Source: Gadus chalcogrammus
Taxonomy: Eukaryota > Chordata > Actinopteri > Gadiformes > Gadidae
Direction: 5' to 3'
Assembly: GCF_026213295.1 (NCBI RefSeq)
Contig: NC_079426.1
Location: 13,198,264 to 13,262,263, forward strand
DNA length: 64,000 bases
The notes under the pieces are model-generated. The model was not told where the DNA came from. It did no database searches and saw only the letters and a list, made by a program, of their open reading frames with translations. Shown here in pieces: positions 42,777 to 54,995 of the stretch; positions within the stretch are counted from its first letter, which is position 1, and each line of letters starts with the position of its first letter. A program made the translations under genes and the position numbers.

Positions 42777-43082
42777 AATAAAGTACTTATGTAACTTACT
42801 TAATTATGTACTTATACATATTAATCTGTTGATACCGGAATATAGAATAGTTCATTTATGGTTATTCCTGTGTTTGTAAACATGTTTATGGATATCACGA
42901 ATAGAAACAAGAAAAGCCTTGTCTTGTGACGAGGCCGCCTCAAATACCTGTTTATAAAATATACCAGGATTAAGGTGATTGATTAATAAATGTAATGATT
43001 AAGAGTTGATCCTTTACGACTGTTAAATGCCGTGAATAAACAATGAATTAAAAAGGACCTCAGTTTCACACAAATATTTATT
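42777..43082. terminator. Convergent polyadenylation signals of ina (+) and pcgf6 (-)
   Basis: Plus-strand AATAAA occurs at 42777-42782 and 43035-43040. On the other strand, TTTATT at 43077-43082 is an AATAAA for pcgf6, about 700 bases past its stop. The two transcripts would therefore end almost tail to tail or overlap slightly. Confidence 0.5.
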
Positions 43083-43788
43083 AAACACGCAAATAAGTAC
43101 TTTGAAAAACAGTTCCCTACAGGTCTCAAAACAGTAACAAAAAAAAGCTTGCACGGAAGTGAGAAGCTGGGAGATGACGTGCGTCACTCAACGTGGAAGC
43201 AATTGATTCAGAAGATAATGTACAAGTAAGTTCAATCCTAATAAATTAAAAATAAATTTGGTAACGCTAGTAAGAGGTAATTGCATTTGGAGCCCTTTTT
43301 TTTTTTTTTTAAATAATCAATTCTCCATCCCACAACGAAAACGCAAAACAAACGCATACAATTATTACGAAGTCGCTGTGCTTTGTCCCAACATACGACC
43401 TCATCAGCATGACCATTGGTGGAGGAAATAAAGCCATTTCCATGGCAATCAACAGGCACGGGGTGATGGTCCAGACGGTCGATCCCTTGGGAACAGGGAT
43501 GGTGTTGGGTGCAAGAACTTCCTGAGTAGTGGTGCGCTCCTACGACAACCTCTCCTAGGAAGGCATTTATGTCGGTTTGTCCGTTTCTCCCTCCGATGTT
43601 ACTTATTTGGAGGGCAGGTTTCCTACCTCTCTCCCAAATGTCTCTAATACATTTGTCCCCCCAAAAAAACACTACATCACTAGTCCCAGCAGGACCCAGT
43701 CTGCCCAGTAGGTGGCGGTGCCGGGAGCCTGAGATGAGCAGACACACCCACTGAGTGTATGTCCGTAGGAGGGTCTCGTGCTCAGGAC

Positions 43789-44948
43789 TCAGGACTCGTT
43801 TGGTAGAACGAGGCCAAAGTGGAGCACCAAGAGGCCATCCTACAGGGGGGAGAGCATTGATTTAAAAATAGTTTTAACACTTCCTACACACCGTTCTGGG
43901 ACACAGATAGTTATCAGAGTGTCTATATTGATATTATTTTTAAGTCTTCTCCTTTGTCTCTACGGCTTGTGGACCAACTTGTGAGACAGTGTGATTGAGA
44001 AACCCAGTGTACATACCTGGACAGCCTCCTCTCCCATGGTGTTCTGGATTTGTTTGAGGGACTGGTCGTGGTCCAGGAGATGATCTCCACACACCATGTC
44101 CACCTGGGGGAGCACAAGCACATCTCACACCACAACCTCACACACACTACACTTACTTTGGGTGACGAATCATAAGGCAGCTGTATATGCAAGACCTGGA
44201 GAACCTTTTAAAATATAGGTATATTTAAATAATTTGCTGAGGGTCAACAAAACAGTAAGATATACCGTGAGCATGTATTTTGAATCAAGGACAGATTTAA
44301 GAGTTGGCAATTAGCATTGGGGACAATTACTGAAAATAAAAATAAATAGATAATCCCAGTGGTTCCCAAGCGGGAACTGAGAAAAACCAAAGACTTCTAA
44401 TAGCATTAAGGGTCTGAATGCCAGCTGATCATGCTCCTGTCCTCTTCCTGTCCTTTGCCCACTTCCTGTTCTGCTCTATGTTTGGTCCTGACCCTGAGCT
44501 CTTAATCTGATCCATGTAAACCTGAAACCCCTAATACCCGGAGGCCCAGCCCGGCTTGGAATCCTCAGCAGAGCTGAACGGTAGACCTATATTATAACAC
44601 TAAAATATACCATCATCGAAAATTGAAGCTGATTGCTGTGCCAATCAATAATGCAATCTCAGACCTTGTAATAAATGCATTAAATGTATTAACATCTCCA
44701 TCTATATCAGAGTAATGTTGCTCCGCATTACCTAGATTTGTGCACTGCCAGGGATACTACTATTTTTAGATACTATCTAGTATCCAAAGCTTGGCTGCTT
44801 GAGATCGGCTAAATGATTAAATAGGACAGATCATTTTGTCATTAAGCATCGTGCCAAATATAAAACTCTGACATACTGTAATTTCTTTTTTTATAATTGT
44901 TCCCTAATAAGTCTATTCATATTCCATTGTCAGGCGTACGACTCTTCA

Positions 44949-44986
<38 letters not shown>

Positions 44987-47900
44987 ATTGTCTTAAGAGA
45001 CCTGTAAAACACTGACCTGGCAGGTGGGGCTGAGCTCCATCTTCCTCCTGATGAAGAGCTCCACGTGGCGCACTGTGGCTTCTCCAGACACCCGAACGTA
45101 GCGCCTCTCCAGCGGCTGGGGGACGAGACAATGCCAAGTCAGTTATTTGGGACTTATACTTTCACCTCTGAAAGTGGCAAACTCACAGAAGTTAAGTTGC
45201 GTTCTCTTTGGCGAAACCTTCAGCCATAAGCGTTAAGGTTACCTTATTCTACAAGACTTGAAAAACCTTCAAAATTTAATTTTACACGATCTTATATTTA
45301 TTAGGGGTGTAACGGTTCACCGATACAAAACGGTAACCGGTTGGATTAACACAGATGCGACTACATTGATACGTGGGCCCCTGAATCGATTTAAAATGAC
45401 CGAGAATCGGTTGATGCATCGATTTAAATGTTATGATTCGGTTGAGTTAAGCTTTAGTCTGATATCAAGACAGCATTTTCAATTTTCGAAATAAGGATAA
45501 GGGAATAAGAAGCGAAATAAATAGGTTTTTTTTGACCAATGGGATCGCTCAAAATGTATATATTTTTTTGCCTCTGGACCCTTTTGCAGTTCAACTGATA
45601 ACTAATTATGAAGTTATCAGAAATTATCAGCCTGCTTTGATTCCTACTAATTCGGTCGCATTTCATTGTAGCGGTATACCTTGTCATCATCAGGTTAACT
45701 CTGGTATCTCTGTCTTAACACTTTGTTTTGACTGAGATAGGATCAGGTTTAATTGTTCCACATAAATACAAGACCTTAAATTAATTATTACCTTGTAGTT
45801 TTTGATACCATCCTCAGCACTGGGGGAAAAAACAAAATAAAATGTTTAGTATTACACTTTACCTTCACAATAATACGCATTGATAGCACACCTCCAATAT
45901 AATGCAGTGCTTGTCTTGACCCCAATTTAAGTCAGTTGTACTTTTTAATTATTTATATTTATATTTTTACGTTTATTTCATGATTCAATGTGTCAATGCT
46001 TATTTCATGTAGTAATGTTGTGTTTCCTATAATAAAATTGGGATGTGTGAAAGTGGCTGTTTCAGCATAACCTACAAAAATAACTATGCATGTTCTTTTT
46101 AGGCAAAACAATGAAATAATTAGATTCTCGTTACATCTCGATCTCGGTAATAACGCAGTCAGTCATATAGGGCAATGGCCACGTTATAGCTAAAGTTAAG
46201 TCTAGTTTATTTTTTGCATGGAGCAGCAACACAAGAGAGACACTATCTGGCAACAAATGGAATGACAAGCCAAATACATTGTTTTGTGCAGTAAAATATG
46301 CAAACATTCTTCAAAATAAATTGTATATACCGTATATATTAGGGCTGTAACGATACACCAACTCACGATTCGGTTTGTATCACGATTTTTGACCCACGGT
46401 TCGATACATCCCACGATTTTTTAAAAATGTAAAAAGCATTTTATCTAACAATTAACACTTATCTAACAATTAACTTAATGTAACATTTAATAACAAATAA
46501 TTTGGAACACAAAGATTAAAAGAAAGAATACTATTAAAGTATAGCTAAATTAATAAATAAATAACCAAAGATTGCAGTTGGAGGATGCTTGCAGGTAGGC
46601 AAAAACCCTCAACTAGTTTGGTTGGTTTAGTCAAATATCCTATTAGCGCTTCTTATTAGGCTATAGCTTAAATAATGACATAATCAGGCCATATAGAGTG
46701 CAACATGTTTAATAGCCTAACTTTCAATAGATGGAAAAAAACATGAACGTCGTGAACGTCGCAATAACGAGGCATGTGTTACGATTAGCGTATGTGTGTG
46801 CGCGAGAAAGGCAGTGCACGTATGTGTGTGCGTGAGTGACGTCAGCGAGTGAGTGGACAAGCGAGGAGAGTGAGCAGTAGCGTGTGTGTCTAGTGAAGAA
46901 GCGAACGAGTCCGGTAGAATAAAGTATCCAACCTGTCAATAATCGGTGGCCGCTTCATTCCGACCTATAAGCAGACAAACTGCCGGTCAAATCACACATA
47001 ACAATAGAGACAGGGATCACACAGGCAATTTTTTTCACGCTTGGCACACTCTGGATAAATGTCGCTCATATCGCAGATGCGGCTGTGGAGAAATGCAATC
47101 CTCCGTAGCCACGGAGAGCTGTCATCACAGAGAGGGCATCTCGTCGCATACTTACGGCATCGATAAGAGGGGGTGGTGTCAGCAGACTATTATTTAGACA
47201 ATTTGACCGGAGTTAGAAAGGGCGTATCGCGCGTGGCTTTGAGTGTCGCGGTTTCGATACGCGTATCGTTACAGCCCTAGTATATATATGTAGGAAAAAT
47301 TCAAATCCCACAGTCAACTTGTCCCCTGCTGTGACCCACAAATGGATGCTGTCCACCAGGTTGAGACCCCTTCAGTCTAGCAGAGGCTCACCCTACAAAC
47401 TGCAGCAGCAGAGACACGTCCAACTCTGGGGGGATGGTGAACACGGAGTGGGTGGACGTGTCCTTCTTGGGCTTACGTGCAACAGTGGGAGTCGGGGGGG
47501 ACAGCACCACTGAAGAAGATGAGGTGGAGGAGAAAGGAGTAGAGGAAGATCAAGAAGAGGAGATAAAGATGAGGAGTAGGAGGAAGAGAAAGGAGAAGAG
47601 AAGAAAATAAAGATGAGGAGGAGCAGAAGGAGACGGAAGAAGGAGAAAGAAGAAAATGAAGGAGAAGGAGGGGATAAAAAGCAGAGGAGGAGGGAGAGGG
47701 AAAGAAACAGAAGACATGAAACAGGATGGACAAAGTAAAAGTTAGTCTGCATAAACACTTAGTATGGTTTGTCAGGTCATAAAAGTGCAAAGTTTGTATT
47801 ACCTGGTTTTGGCACCTCCATGCCTCTCTGTTTGTAGAAGTTACACATTTGATCTCGCTCTACTGCAAAGAATCATGGTAGACATGATAATGAAGTTTAA

Positions 47901-50900
47901 CATTTATTCTGCAATGCAACAGTTTATCAAACAAAGGGTCTTGTAAGAAGTACTAAATACTAGTATAACTAATGTAGAATGTTGGTGTATTCTAGTGTCT
48001 CTCTGTGTTCACATTCATAGTGTTGGGACAGGCCAGTGCCTTTCCAACTGATACAAGAAGGCCAAACAATCCTCCATTTGTTTGGCCTTCTGGGTCATAG
48101 CCAGGGCCATATACCTTATCAAAGGAGACACCGCAACTGTTATTTTGTGATTCATGTCTTCTTTAGTATAATACTTGCCCTAGGGATGGGCCGATAGTCG
48201 ATTCTATCGACTATTGCCGATAGATGGATTCCATCGTCTGAAGTTGCCGATAAAAAGGCGAGATTTTTTTTTTCATATATTTATTTTTTTTTATAATTTT
48301 TTGAAAAACAGCGCTGTGGTAGCTATTTTTACAACTTAAAAAGCCCCGCAAATTGTAATTGAAATTAACTGCCACAGGTGGAAAACACACTATGTAGCGC
48401 TGACCTGCCGTATTCACTCACTGCTGCGAGAGGAGAGGGGCTCGAAACCTACCGGTCTGCTCGCACGGCGAAATTACATCAAACATCACACCCCGCTGCA
48501 CCATTTCCGGGTAACAGCTGTGGTACATGAGCTGTGTTCGAAATCGTTCCCTATTCACTCACTCACTATTCCCTATAGTGTTCATGATATAGTGCACTAC
48601 ATAGGGAACGAAAAAACGAGAATTCGGACTCTATGCTGAACATTTCTAAACGTCATTTGCGTCAGTAAATGTGCCGGGTATTTGTGTGACGCAGACAGAT
48701 GCTCCCACATCATGGAAACAAACCGGGCACTCTCGAGGAAAGCTGGATGTTGAATGTTACATTTCCTTGAACAAGGTTTTTCTTATTAATTTTGAATGTT
48801 ACATTTTCTATGTTAAATCCCAAATAAATTGTTGACATTTCTTAACGAAAGCCGGAGACTCCATCATCAAATGTATTCATTTTCGCGGTTATTCAGCTTC
48901 TTCTTCTCCTCCGGAAAAACACGACCGCATTGCATTGTGGTATACGGGAGTAACACGTACTAGGGAACATCATATGTGCACTCAAATTTGGGGTATTTTA
49001 AGTGCACTATATAGTGCATGAAATTAACCTGTGAGAATTCGAACAACACCACAAAATGGTGAGCACCATATATAGTGCACTATATCCGTGATAGGGAACG
49101 ATTTCGAACACAGCTACGAGCTGTGTGTCATCAGCGTGTGTCATCATGACAGCACCGCCGGCACCGACGTATCGAAACTTAAATCAGCGGAGGCTCACGC
49201 TGGTCCAAGGGGAAGAACATCGTTTTTAAGAAAAAATTAGAAAATAAAATAAAATAAAATTATAAATAATTATTATAAGGTTGCCCCCCCGATAGTATCG
49301 ACTATCCGCGATCGCTAGGGGGCGCTATCGGACGATGGAAGCTTGTAGACGATTGCCCAGTCCCTAACTTGCCCGAACCTTTGGTTCGGTGAGAAGAGGG
49401 ATCAACAGAAAAGCAGCAGGATCTCCTCCAGAAGCGCCTCACCCATCTACACTATAGACTAGTGTAGGTGTGATGTAATACCTTGCTGTATTACATCCTG
49501 TAATAAACCATCTATTTGATCCTCTGATCCAACCTGTCATGCTGTCTTGATTTCCACTTCAAGAATTACTACTACGACGAAAATACGCAACGCAGATCTA
49601 TACGAACAGCTTAGAACACCAAGAAATCTAACATTTGGAGCCGTGACACGTTATATATGTAACAATAATTATTTGTACTACTTACATTCCTCCAGAAAGG
49701 GAATCATTTTGTAGACAATATCCTGCAGTTGCCTGTCAGGTCTGTAAATGGGATAGAGGAAACGTAAATTAGGGCATAGAATTGAGCCTTTGCTGCAGAT
49801 ATACAGTATTACGTGTGATATATGACTTGAAACAAAAATCAGCTTCTGGTGTACAAACTGCAAACTGATTAGGATTAATTGGATGGGGGCTATATTTTGC
49901 TTGTGTGTTTTTCGATAGCTACACTAGTTTTGCGTATTCATAATTTGGGTGAGGAAGCTGTGCTAATGACTAGGCTGAACCAGGAGCTACGTCATCGGCG
50001 CATTTCCCAAGCCAGGGCCCCTATGGGGACTCTGGAGGAAACAACAATGATCTTATTAAAGGGTTTCTTATAAGCCTGTTTGGAAAAATAGTGTTTGGCC
50101 TATAAAAGGTAGTGTTGATGCTGATGGAAATGGATCTGGTTCTTCAAAATGTTTTTTCTAGAGTACTACAGACATATGGCTGAAGTATTTGTAAATTAGG
50201 TGCTCCAGACAGCCTGAGGATAACCCTCAGGATCAATATTACCGTATGTTGTAGAGAGGCTGTGTCTGGTGGACCACAATGCTGCAGGTAGGACACCTGT
50301 TGCCATAGAAGAAATGCTTCACGATGCAGCTTTTGCAAACTGTGAGAAATGGAGAAAGTGATACAATGCTTTAATAATCTAATTAAGAAATTCACAAAAC
50401 CAGTACAATTTCCATTCAATAAAGTAAATGGACTATTGCATCAGATTTCATGTTGTTGTTGATATACATCACAGAGTCATCAAATTAAACTGAACATTTT
50501 AAATAAACAGCATAAGGGCCTCTAACTTTGGGACTTGCGTTCCAAGATGTGGACTCACATGTATGGAGGCACTCTGTGATGGTGGTGGCATCGATGAGGA
50601 AGCCACAGCACAGACCACAACGGATGTATGGATAGAACTGGTTGAGAGGAAGCTTGGGCTATGGGGGAGAGAGAGAGATGCAAACATTTAAATAACATAA
50701 TTAATCTAAATGTCTACTGGTTACATTACCCCTTATGCCTGAAAGTTGGACAATCAAACCATGGAGCAAAGTATTTACGTCACATTACCTTTTGTAAAAA
50801 ATATTTTTTTCGAAAAAGTACAAATGAATACAAACAAATAATGCTCTCATCGACGTGTAGATTCAACGTTGTATTCAATATCAACGGTTAAGGAGTAAAA

Positions 50901-51027
50901 CACTTGCTGCAATGATAGAAGTGTTGTCTCTTTGAATTACCTCATCTTCGGAGTCGGTATCTGATATGTAGGGCGAAGCATCTTTGTTTTGATGCGTCTC
51001 TTCCACTTCGTGTGTTGACAGGGACAT
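43789..51027 (-). CDS. pcgf6: Polycomb group RING finger protein 6 (complete, 10 exons, 260 aa)
   Basis: PCGF6 is the RING subunit that defines the non-canonical Polycomb complex PRC1.6 in the nucleus. Exons are 50941-51027, 50559-50658, 50243-50339, 49686-49741, 47803-47862, 47392-47509, 45792-45819, 45017-45115, 44017-44103 and 43789-43839; phases join perfectly to one frame of 260 codons plus stop. The RING finger has C43, C46, C59, H61, C64, C67, C78 and C81 and continues [18 protein letters not shown] (here [14 protein letters not shown]), [10 protein letters not shown], then [17 protein letters not shown]. The C-terminal RAWUL ubiquitin-like domain includes [21 protein letters not shown] and [12 protein letters not shown]. 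Human PCGF6 has 350 residues; the difference is a short acidic N-terminus here instead of the mammalian Ala/Pro-rich one. Exon 7 is a 28-base micro-exon. Introns hold three hAT-type insertions. Confidence 0.96.
45302..45420 (+). mobile_element. Isolated hAT-type 5' end (approximate extent)
   Basis: TAGGGGTGTAACGGTTCACC is a typical hAT terminal sequence and closely resembles the end of the intact element at 46340. I could not find a matching inverted right end in the following sequence, so the copy is probably truncated. It lies in pcgf6 intron 7. Confidence 0.55.
46340..47279. mobile_element. Non-autonomous hAT transposon, 940 bp, perfect 17-bp TIR and 8-bp TSD
   Basis: Left TIR TAGGGCTGTAACGATAC (46340-46356) is exactly inverted at 47263-47279. 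The flanks repeat GTATATAT at 46332-46339 and 47280-47287, an 8-bp target duplication as for hAT elements. No transposase frame exists inside, so it would have been moved in trans. It lies in pcgf6 intron 6 and ends 112 bp from the exon 6 donor. Confidence 0.9.
47510..47712 (-). repeat. 200-base polypurine/polypyrimidine tract before pcgf6 exon 6
   Basis: On the plus strand the tract is almost entirely A and G (GAAGAAGATGAGGTGGAGG and so on). Read in the direction of pcgf6 it is a C/T-rich tract that runs directly into the exon 6 acceptor, an extreme version of the usual polypyrimidine tract. Confidence 0.8.
48056..48091. other. Perfect 14-bp-arm hairpin in pcgf6 intron 5's neighbour sequence (intron 4)
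   Basis: AGAAGGCCAAACAA (48056-48069), 8-base loop, TTGTTTGGCCTTCT (48078-48091). It lies between pcgf6 exons 4 and 5, about 90 bp from the hAT element that begins at 48181. Confidence 0.75.
48181..49366. mobile_element. hAT-type transposon, 1,186 bp, 8-bp TSD, carrying a nested MITE
   Basis: The ends are TAGGGATGGGCCGATAGTCG at 48181 and, inverted, TAGGGACTGGGCAATCGTC ending at 49366. Both flanks read ACTTGCCC (48173-48180 and 49367-49374), an exact 8-bp target duplication. Subterminal copies of CCATCGTC and TATCGACTAT occur at both ends. No transposase frame is present. A smaller element occupies 48530-49115 inside it. It lies in pcgf6 intron 4. Confidence 0.88.
48530..49115. mobile_element. 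MITE nested in the hAT element, 586 bp, perfect 25-bp inverted ends
   Basis: The 25 bases 48530-48554 (core GTGTTCGAAATCGTTCCCTA) are exactly inverted at 49091-49115. Internal words such as TATAGTGCACTA repeat near both ends. The sequence GAGCTGTG occurs at 48529-48536 and 49118-49125, partly overlapping the left end, so the exact target duplication is ambiguous. The word style resembles widespread fish TIR repeats. Confidence 0.82.
49448..49500. other. Two adjacent short hairpins
   Basis: CTACACTA..TAGTGTAG and, directly after, GATGTAATAC..GTATTACATC form two consecutive inverted repeats just outside the hAT element, in pcgf6 intron 4. Confidence 0.6.
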
Positions 51028-51740
51028 TCTCAACTTGTGGACTAGAAAGCAGTACACAATTAAAACAAAGCGCGTGCGGTGGACTCTCCCGTTGGCGTTA
51101 AAACAAAAGTGAACAACTCAACGTTTCACATTGGTGATGGTTGTTGGTTATTACCGGGTCGGCCGTTTGGTTTAGAGGACCAAATGTGTGGTGTATCGGC
51201 TACAATAGAGTTAGTAACTCGGGTTCAAAGGTTAGTTCTCAAGTATATCGTCTTTACTTGTCTCTGTTGCTGTTTACTCGATAGTTCCCGGTTGTATTTC
51301 CCACGAGTTGCCGGGTGCAACGGTCTTCCGGGATGTGTGTAAACAGGCGCCCAATGAGACGTTCAAAGACAGGAGGATTGTACACTTGCAAACCTCGAAC
51401 TGACTCTAAGCTATGGGGAACGACTACGAGTTGATTTATTATTTATTGGTTCATGTACGTTTTAGAGGTGCGTATGTATTTGTGTATGTTAATGTCGTGT
51501 AATTGTAATTTTCATGTACGTTAAATCAACGACGCCCGATGTATCTTCTCGCTGGGTACTTTGGTCTTCCCGCGGTATCTTATGAGACTTTCAAGTGCAG
51601 TCAAAATGCGCGAAACCCGATCGGAACATGTTTTTTGTAGCCACTCAGCGCTCCGTCAAAAGATTTTTGGGGGAAATTCTGAAAACCTTTAAAGTCGCAT
51701 CGGATAAAAGTGTCGGCTAAATTCTCAACATATATATTAC

Positions 51741-51932
<192 letters not shown>

Positions 51933-52114
51933 AATAGAAAATCGGAAAATAAAATAAATGTGTTTACATAAATGAACGGGCGAAATGGGAAAATAAAATA
52001 AAACTCGGGCGTTACGTAATGTGTTTACATAAATGAACGTAATAAATTAAGGTATAAAATCGGATAAACGCTTCCGGTTTTGGACAGAAGACTTGACGCT
52101 CGCTGGATTTACCG

Positions 52115-53203
52115 TGAGACCATCGGGGGGGCTTCAAATAACATTGTGTCCCAGTCCCAGCGTCAGAAGTGGAGGAGGGCAAGTGCTGATCCCCAGTATC
52201 GACACTCTCCACAGTGTCTACACTGTCCAGGGTCTCCTGCTGTGAGGCGTCTGTCAACATCTTGCGAAAACAAATATAAAAAAGTATATTAGTATAAAGT
52301 AGGCTATAGTATATATAAGCATATAAAAAAAGAAATGCAAGGGTGTAGTGGTGAAATAAGAGGTGGGTAAACTATGAATACTTAGATCAGTGATTCGCAA
52401 CCAAGGGTAGTGCATTTACTGTATTTGGGAGGTAGCTAAACTCTGAAGTGAGAAGTGGGTAAACTCTCGTTTCTGAAATTTCAGAGGTGGGTAAACTGCG
52501 TTTGCCTCCACTACAGCCCTGGTGACACGGTCACGGTCAAATATATGTGAGAGAGAACCGTAGCAGTCTAGCACTAACACAAAACGCAAACACACTGTTG
52601 TGAAAGCCGCTTGATGATGACGATCACTGATCCAAACACTAGCCATGAAGCTTTCATGACGATATGGACATTTAGGCTACTTCAGGACAATTTTTTTTTG
52701 GCTCATATTCGTGAATCACGAAATATGCTCTTCTAATGTCAGATTGATCGTGCTTGTAGTGGAGGCTGTGTCTAAGGGAACACGGTATGCAAAATACACA
52801 CAGAGCTAGCTAACGCGCAGCTTGTAATTAGCAGCTATAGCATGATGCTTACCGTGGCAATCTCTCGCTTACGGCAGACGGTGTCTCTCGACCTCGGGAC
52901 AGGGCAGGCAGAGAGGTTTGCATTCACAGACGGCACGGCGGTAGGAATTAACTTTGCCAACCTCTCACTCTTTAAACCAAGTGAGACCATCTTGGCATCC
53001 CCCGAGTGGTAATCCTCCGCCTTGAAATGCGCGCTGCATATTCTTGAGTATGCGGTAACAGAGCTAGCGGAAAAACCTGCTCGCCTAACCTTAACAAATT
53101 GCACCCAGCTTTGGAAGATCCCTTTGTCCTTGGGGAAGCAATGGACCCTATGTCCACTTTTGCTGGAGTTGTTGCACCCGCCACAAACACAGTAGTAAAC
53201 CAT
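52115..53203 (-). CDS. THAP-domain protein, two exons recognised (possibly a relic)
   Basis: Exon 1 (52853-53203) encodes a THAP zinc-dependent DNA-binding domain: start MVYYCVCGGC, conserved FPKD, W33, a CSAHF motif supplying the C-x2-H ligands, and LIPTAVPSV in place of the AVPTIF box. It ends at a clean donor, ACG|GTAAGC. A second piece (52115-52260) has an acceptor and a donor and encodes an acidic Ser/Thr stretch with TSDAGTGTQC, as in fish THAP proteins. Reading through its donor gives a stop near 52012. No later exon was found before the pcgf6 promoter, so the gene is either very short or truncated. THAP domains occur both in host genes (THAP1-like) and in P-element-type transposases. 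I cannot tell which this is. Confidence 0.6.
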
Positions 53204-53219
53204 TGTATCTATATATCTA

Positions 53220-53410
53220 CTCTCTCTCTATCTATCAGCTATCTATGTTATGTTATGCTATGCTATGCTATCCCTCACTATCTATCTATTCTATGTTATG
53301 CTATGTTATGCTATGCTATGCTATGCTATCCCTCACTATATATCAATGCTATGTTATGCTATTCTATCTATCTATCTATCTTTATATATATTTATCTATA
53401 TAGGCTATCT
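53220..53410. repeat. (TATGC)n/(CTAT)n microsatellite cluster
   Basis: Short arrays of TATGC/TATGT and CTAT, interrupted by CCCTCACTATCTATC, repeat three times. The cluster lies just upstream of the THAP ATG. Confidence 0.85.
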
Positions 53411-53458
53411 CTATCTATATATTTAGTTATATAATCTGAGTACCTCATGTGACGTCAT

Positions 53459-54294
53459 CTTCTTCTTCTTCAGGTTTTATTGGCGGTTAGCAAACCAACT
53501 TGTAGGTGCATTACCGCCACCAACTGGACTGGAGTGTGAACGAGAGATATTGCAGCTAATACAAGGAAATAAAATACGAATATTTTTTTTAATATATATG
53601 TCTAGACATATAAATATATATATAAATAAAAAATAAATAAAATAAAACAGACAAACAAAACTAGATTCTTTCTACTACACCAATTTCCCTTAGGAACTTA
53701 ATAATGCTGTGATGGCATTGCCTGCTGATTTCCCCAAAAGCCCTGATAATGAAAAGTTGGTGTGTTCTGCCTTGCTAAATGTCTGAAAAAGGTGGACATG
53801 AGAGTTTTGACTCACAAAGTCAAAACTCATGAGATGAGACGCATTGTGTTCCCAGCAATCTTTCAAAACGCTCTTTGCGGGATGAGTATCACAGTGCCCC
53901 TGAAGATTTACCCAGTTTGCAAGCATTAACTTAACTCTTATTATTCTTAGAGGCATTTCTCCCATCTCAACCTGCATTGCTGACACTGGAGATGTTTTAA
54001 AAGAACCACTACAGATTCTCAAGCGCTGGTAACACATCCAGTTTCTTGAGATGAATTTCTGCTGCTGACATGAAAGCTATACACCCATAATCAAACACAG
54101 ATCTCATGAGTGCAAGATATATGTTTAATAGAGATGTTCTACTCGCTCCCCACTCCTGTCCTGCCAAACAACGAAGTATATTAACAACCTTTTTACATTT
54201 ATTCTGAACCTTTGTTATGCAAGTGTTCCATGTATAAGCTTTTGGTCAAACCATACACCAAGAAATCTGATCGTTTTAACTTGTTCAAGGGATT
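53459..54294 (-). mobile_element. 5'-truncated LINE (I/Nimb-like), ~836 bp, with 12-bp target duplication
   Basis: The flanks are identical: ATGTGACGTCAT at 53447-53458 and 54295-54306. The 3' end lies at the left and carries a GAAGAAGAAG tail on the minus strand. Minus-strand frames with several breaks read KCKKVVNILRCLAGQEWGAS, YLALMRSVFDYGCIAF, RICSGSFKTSPVSAMQVEMG and EMPLRIIRVKLMLANWVNL. This is the thumb region following the reverse-transcriptase core in I/Nimb/jockey-type LINEs. Frames are shifted and no catalytic core remains, so it is inactive. Confidence 0.85.
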
Positions 54295-54306
54295 ATGTGA
54301 CGTCAT

Positions 54307-54908
54307 GCAATACATTGTGGGAGAAATAAGAATCATCGCTAACCTGTTGATAACCGCTAAAGTATCCCTTACTTTTCCTTATTATACTTATTTTTTGTGA
54401 TACCCTACAACATCAAATACAATGGAAAATTGCCAGAAAATAAAAAAATAAAGGGCATTAGAGATTGAGGCTAATAATTATTTTAAATGCAGCAACTGAG
54501 TGGACAGGAATAGTTAGAACAATACCTCAATAGCTTCTCCTTTTCTGACATATTTATATTAGGTCTATTTATGTTACATTCGGCTGTCTTAATGTCATAA
54601 GATTCGACTGCACTCCAACATATTTATCATATGTTATTTGCACTTTTGCATTCCTACATTCTTACTCTGAACCATCCTTAATTTAATATCTGCCTCTAAT
54701 TGTGTATAATATTGTCTTACCTGATGCTGCTGGACCACCTTATTTTCCCATTTTTAAATACGACAAACTGAAGTTTGTATTTTAACTTAGCTCTGTGTGT
54801 AACCAAGTGAATAAGTAAAGTCATAAAAAAATCAAAACATTGTAAACGTTTTAACACTTTATTCGGAAGCGCGTCATACACTCAACAGCTAATCAAACTC
54901 AGAACCTC

Positions 54909-54995
<87 letters not shown>

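Noticed and set aside
45302..46339. Whole interval as one more hAT element
   Set aside because: No inverted right end or 8-bp duplication of ATATTTAT was found; only the left end is supported.
47397..47509. Shorter version of pcgf6 exon 6 ending at TTT|GTAGGG
   Set aside because: It would put the micro-exon out of phase; the donor 5 bases further (GG|GTGAGC) restores the frame and the conserved F-V-G-A sequence.
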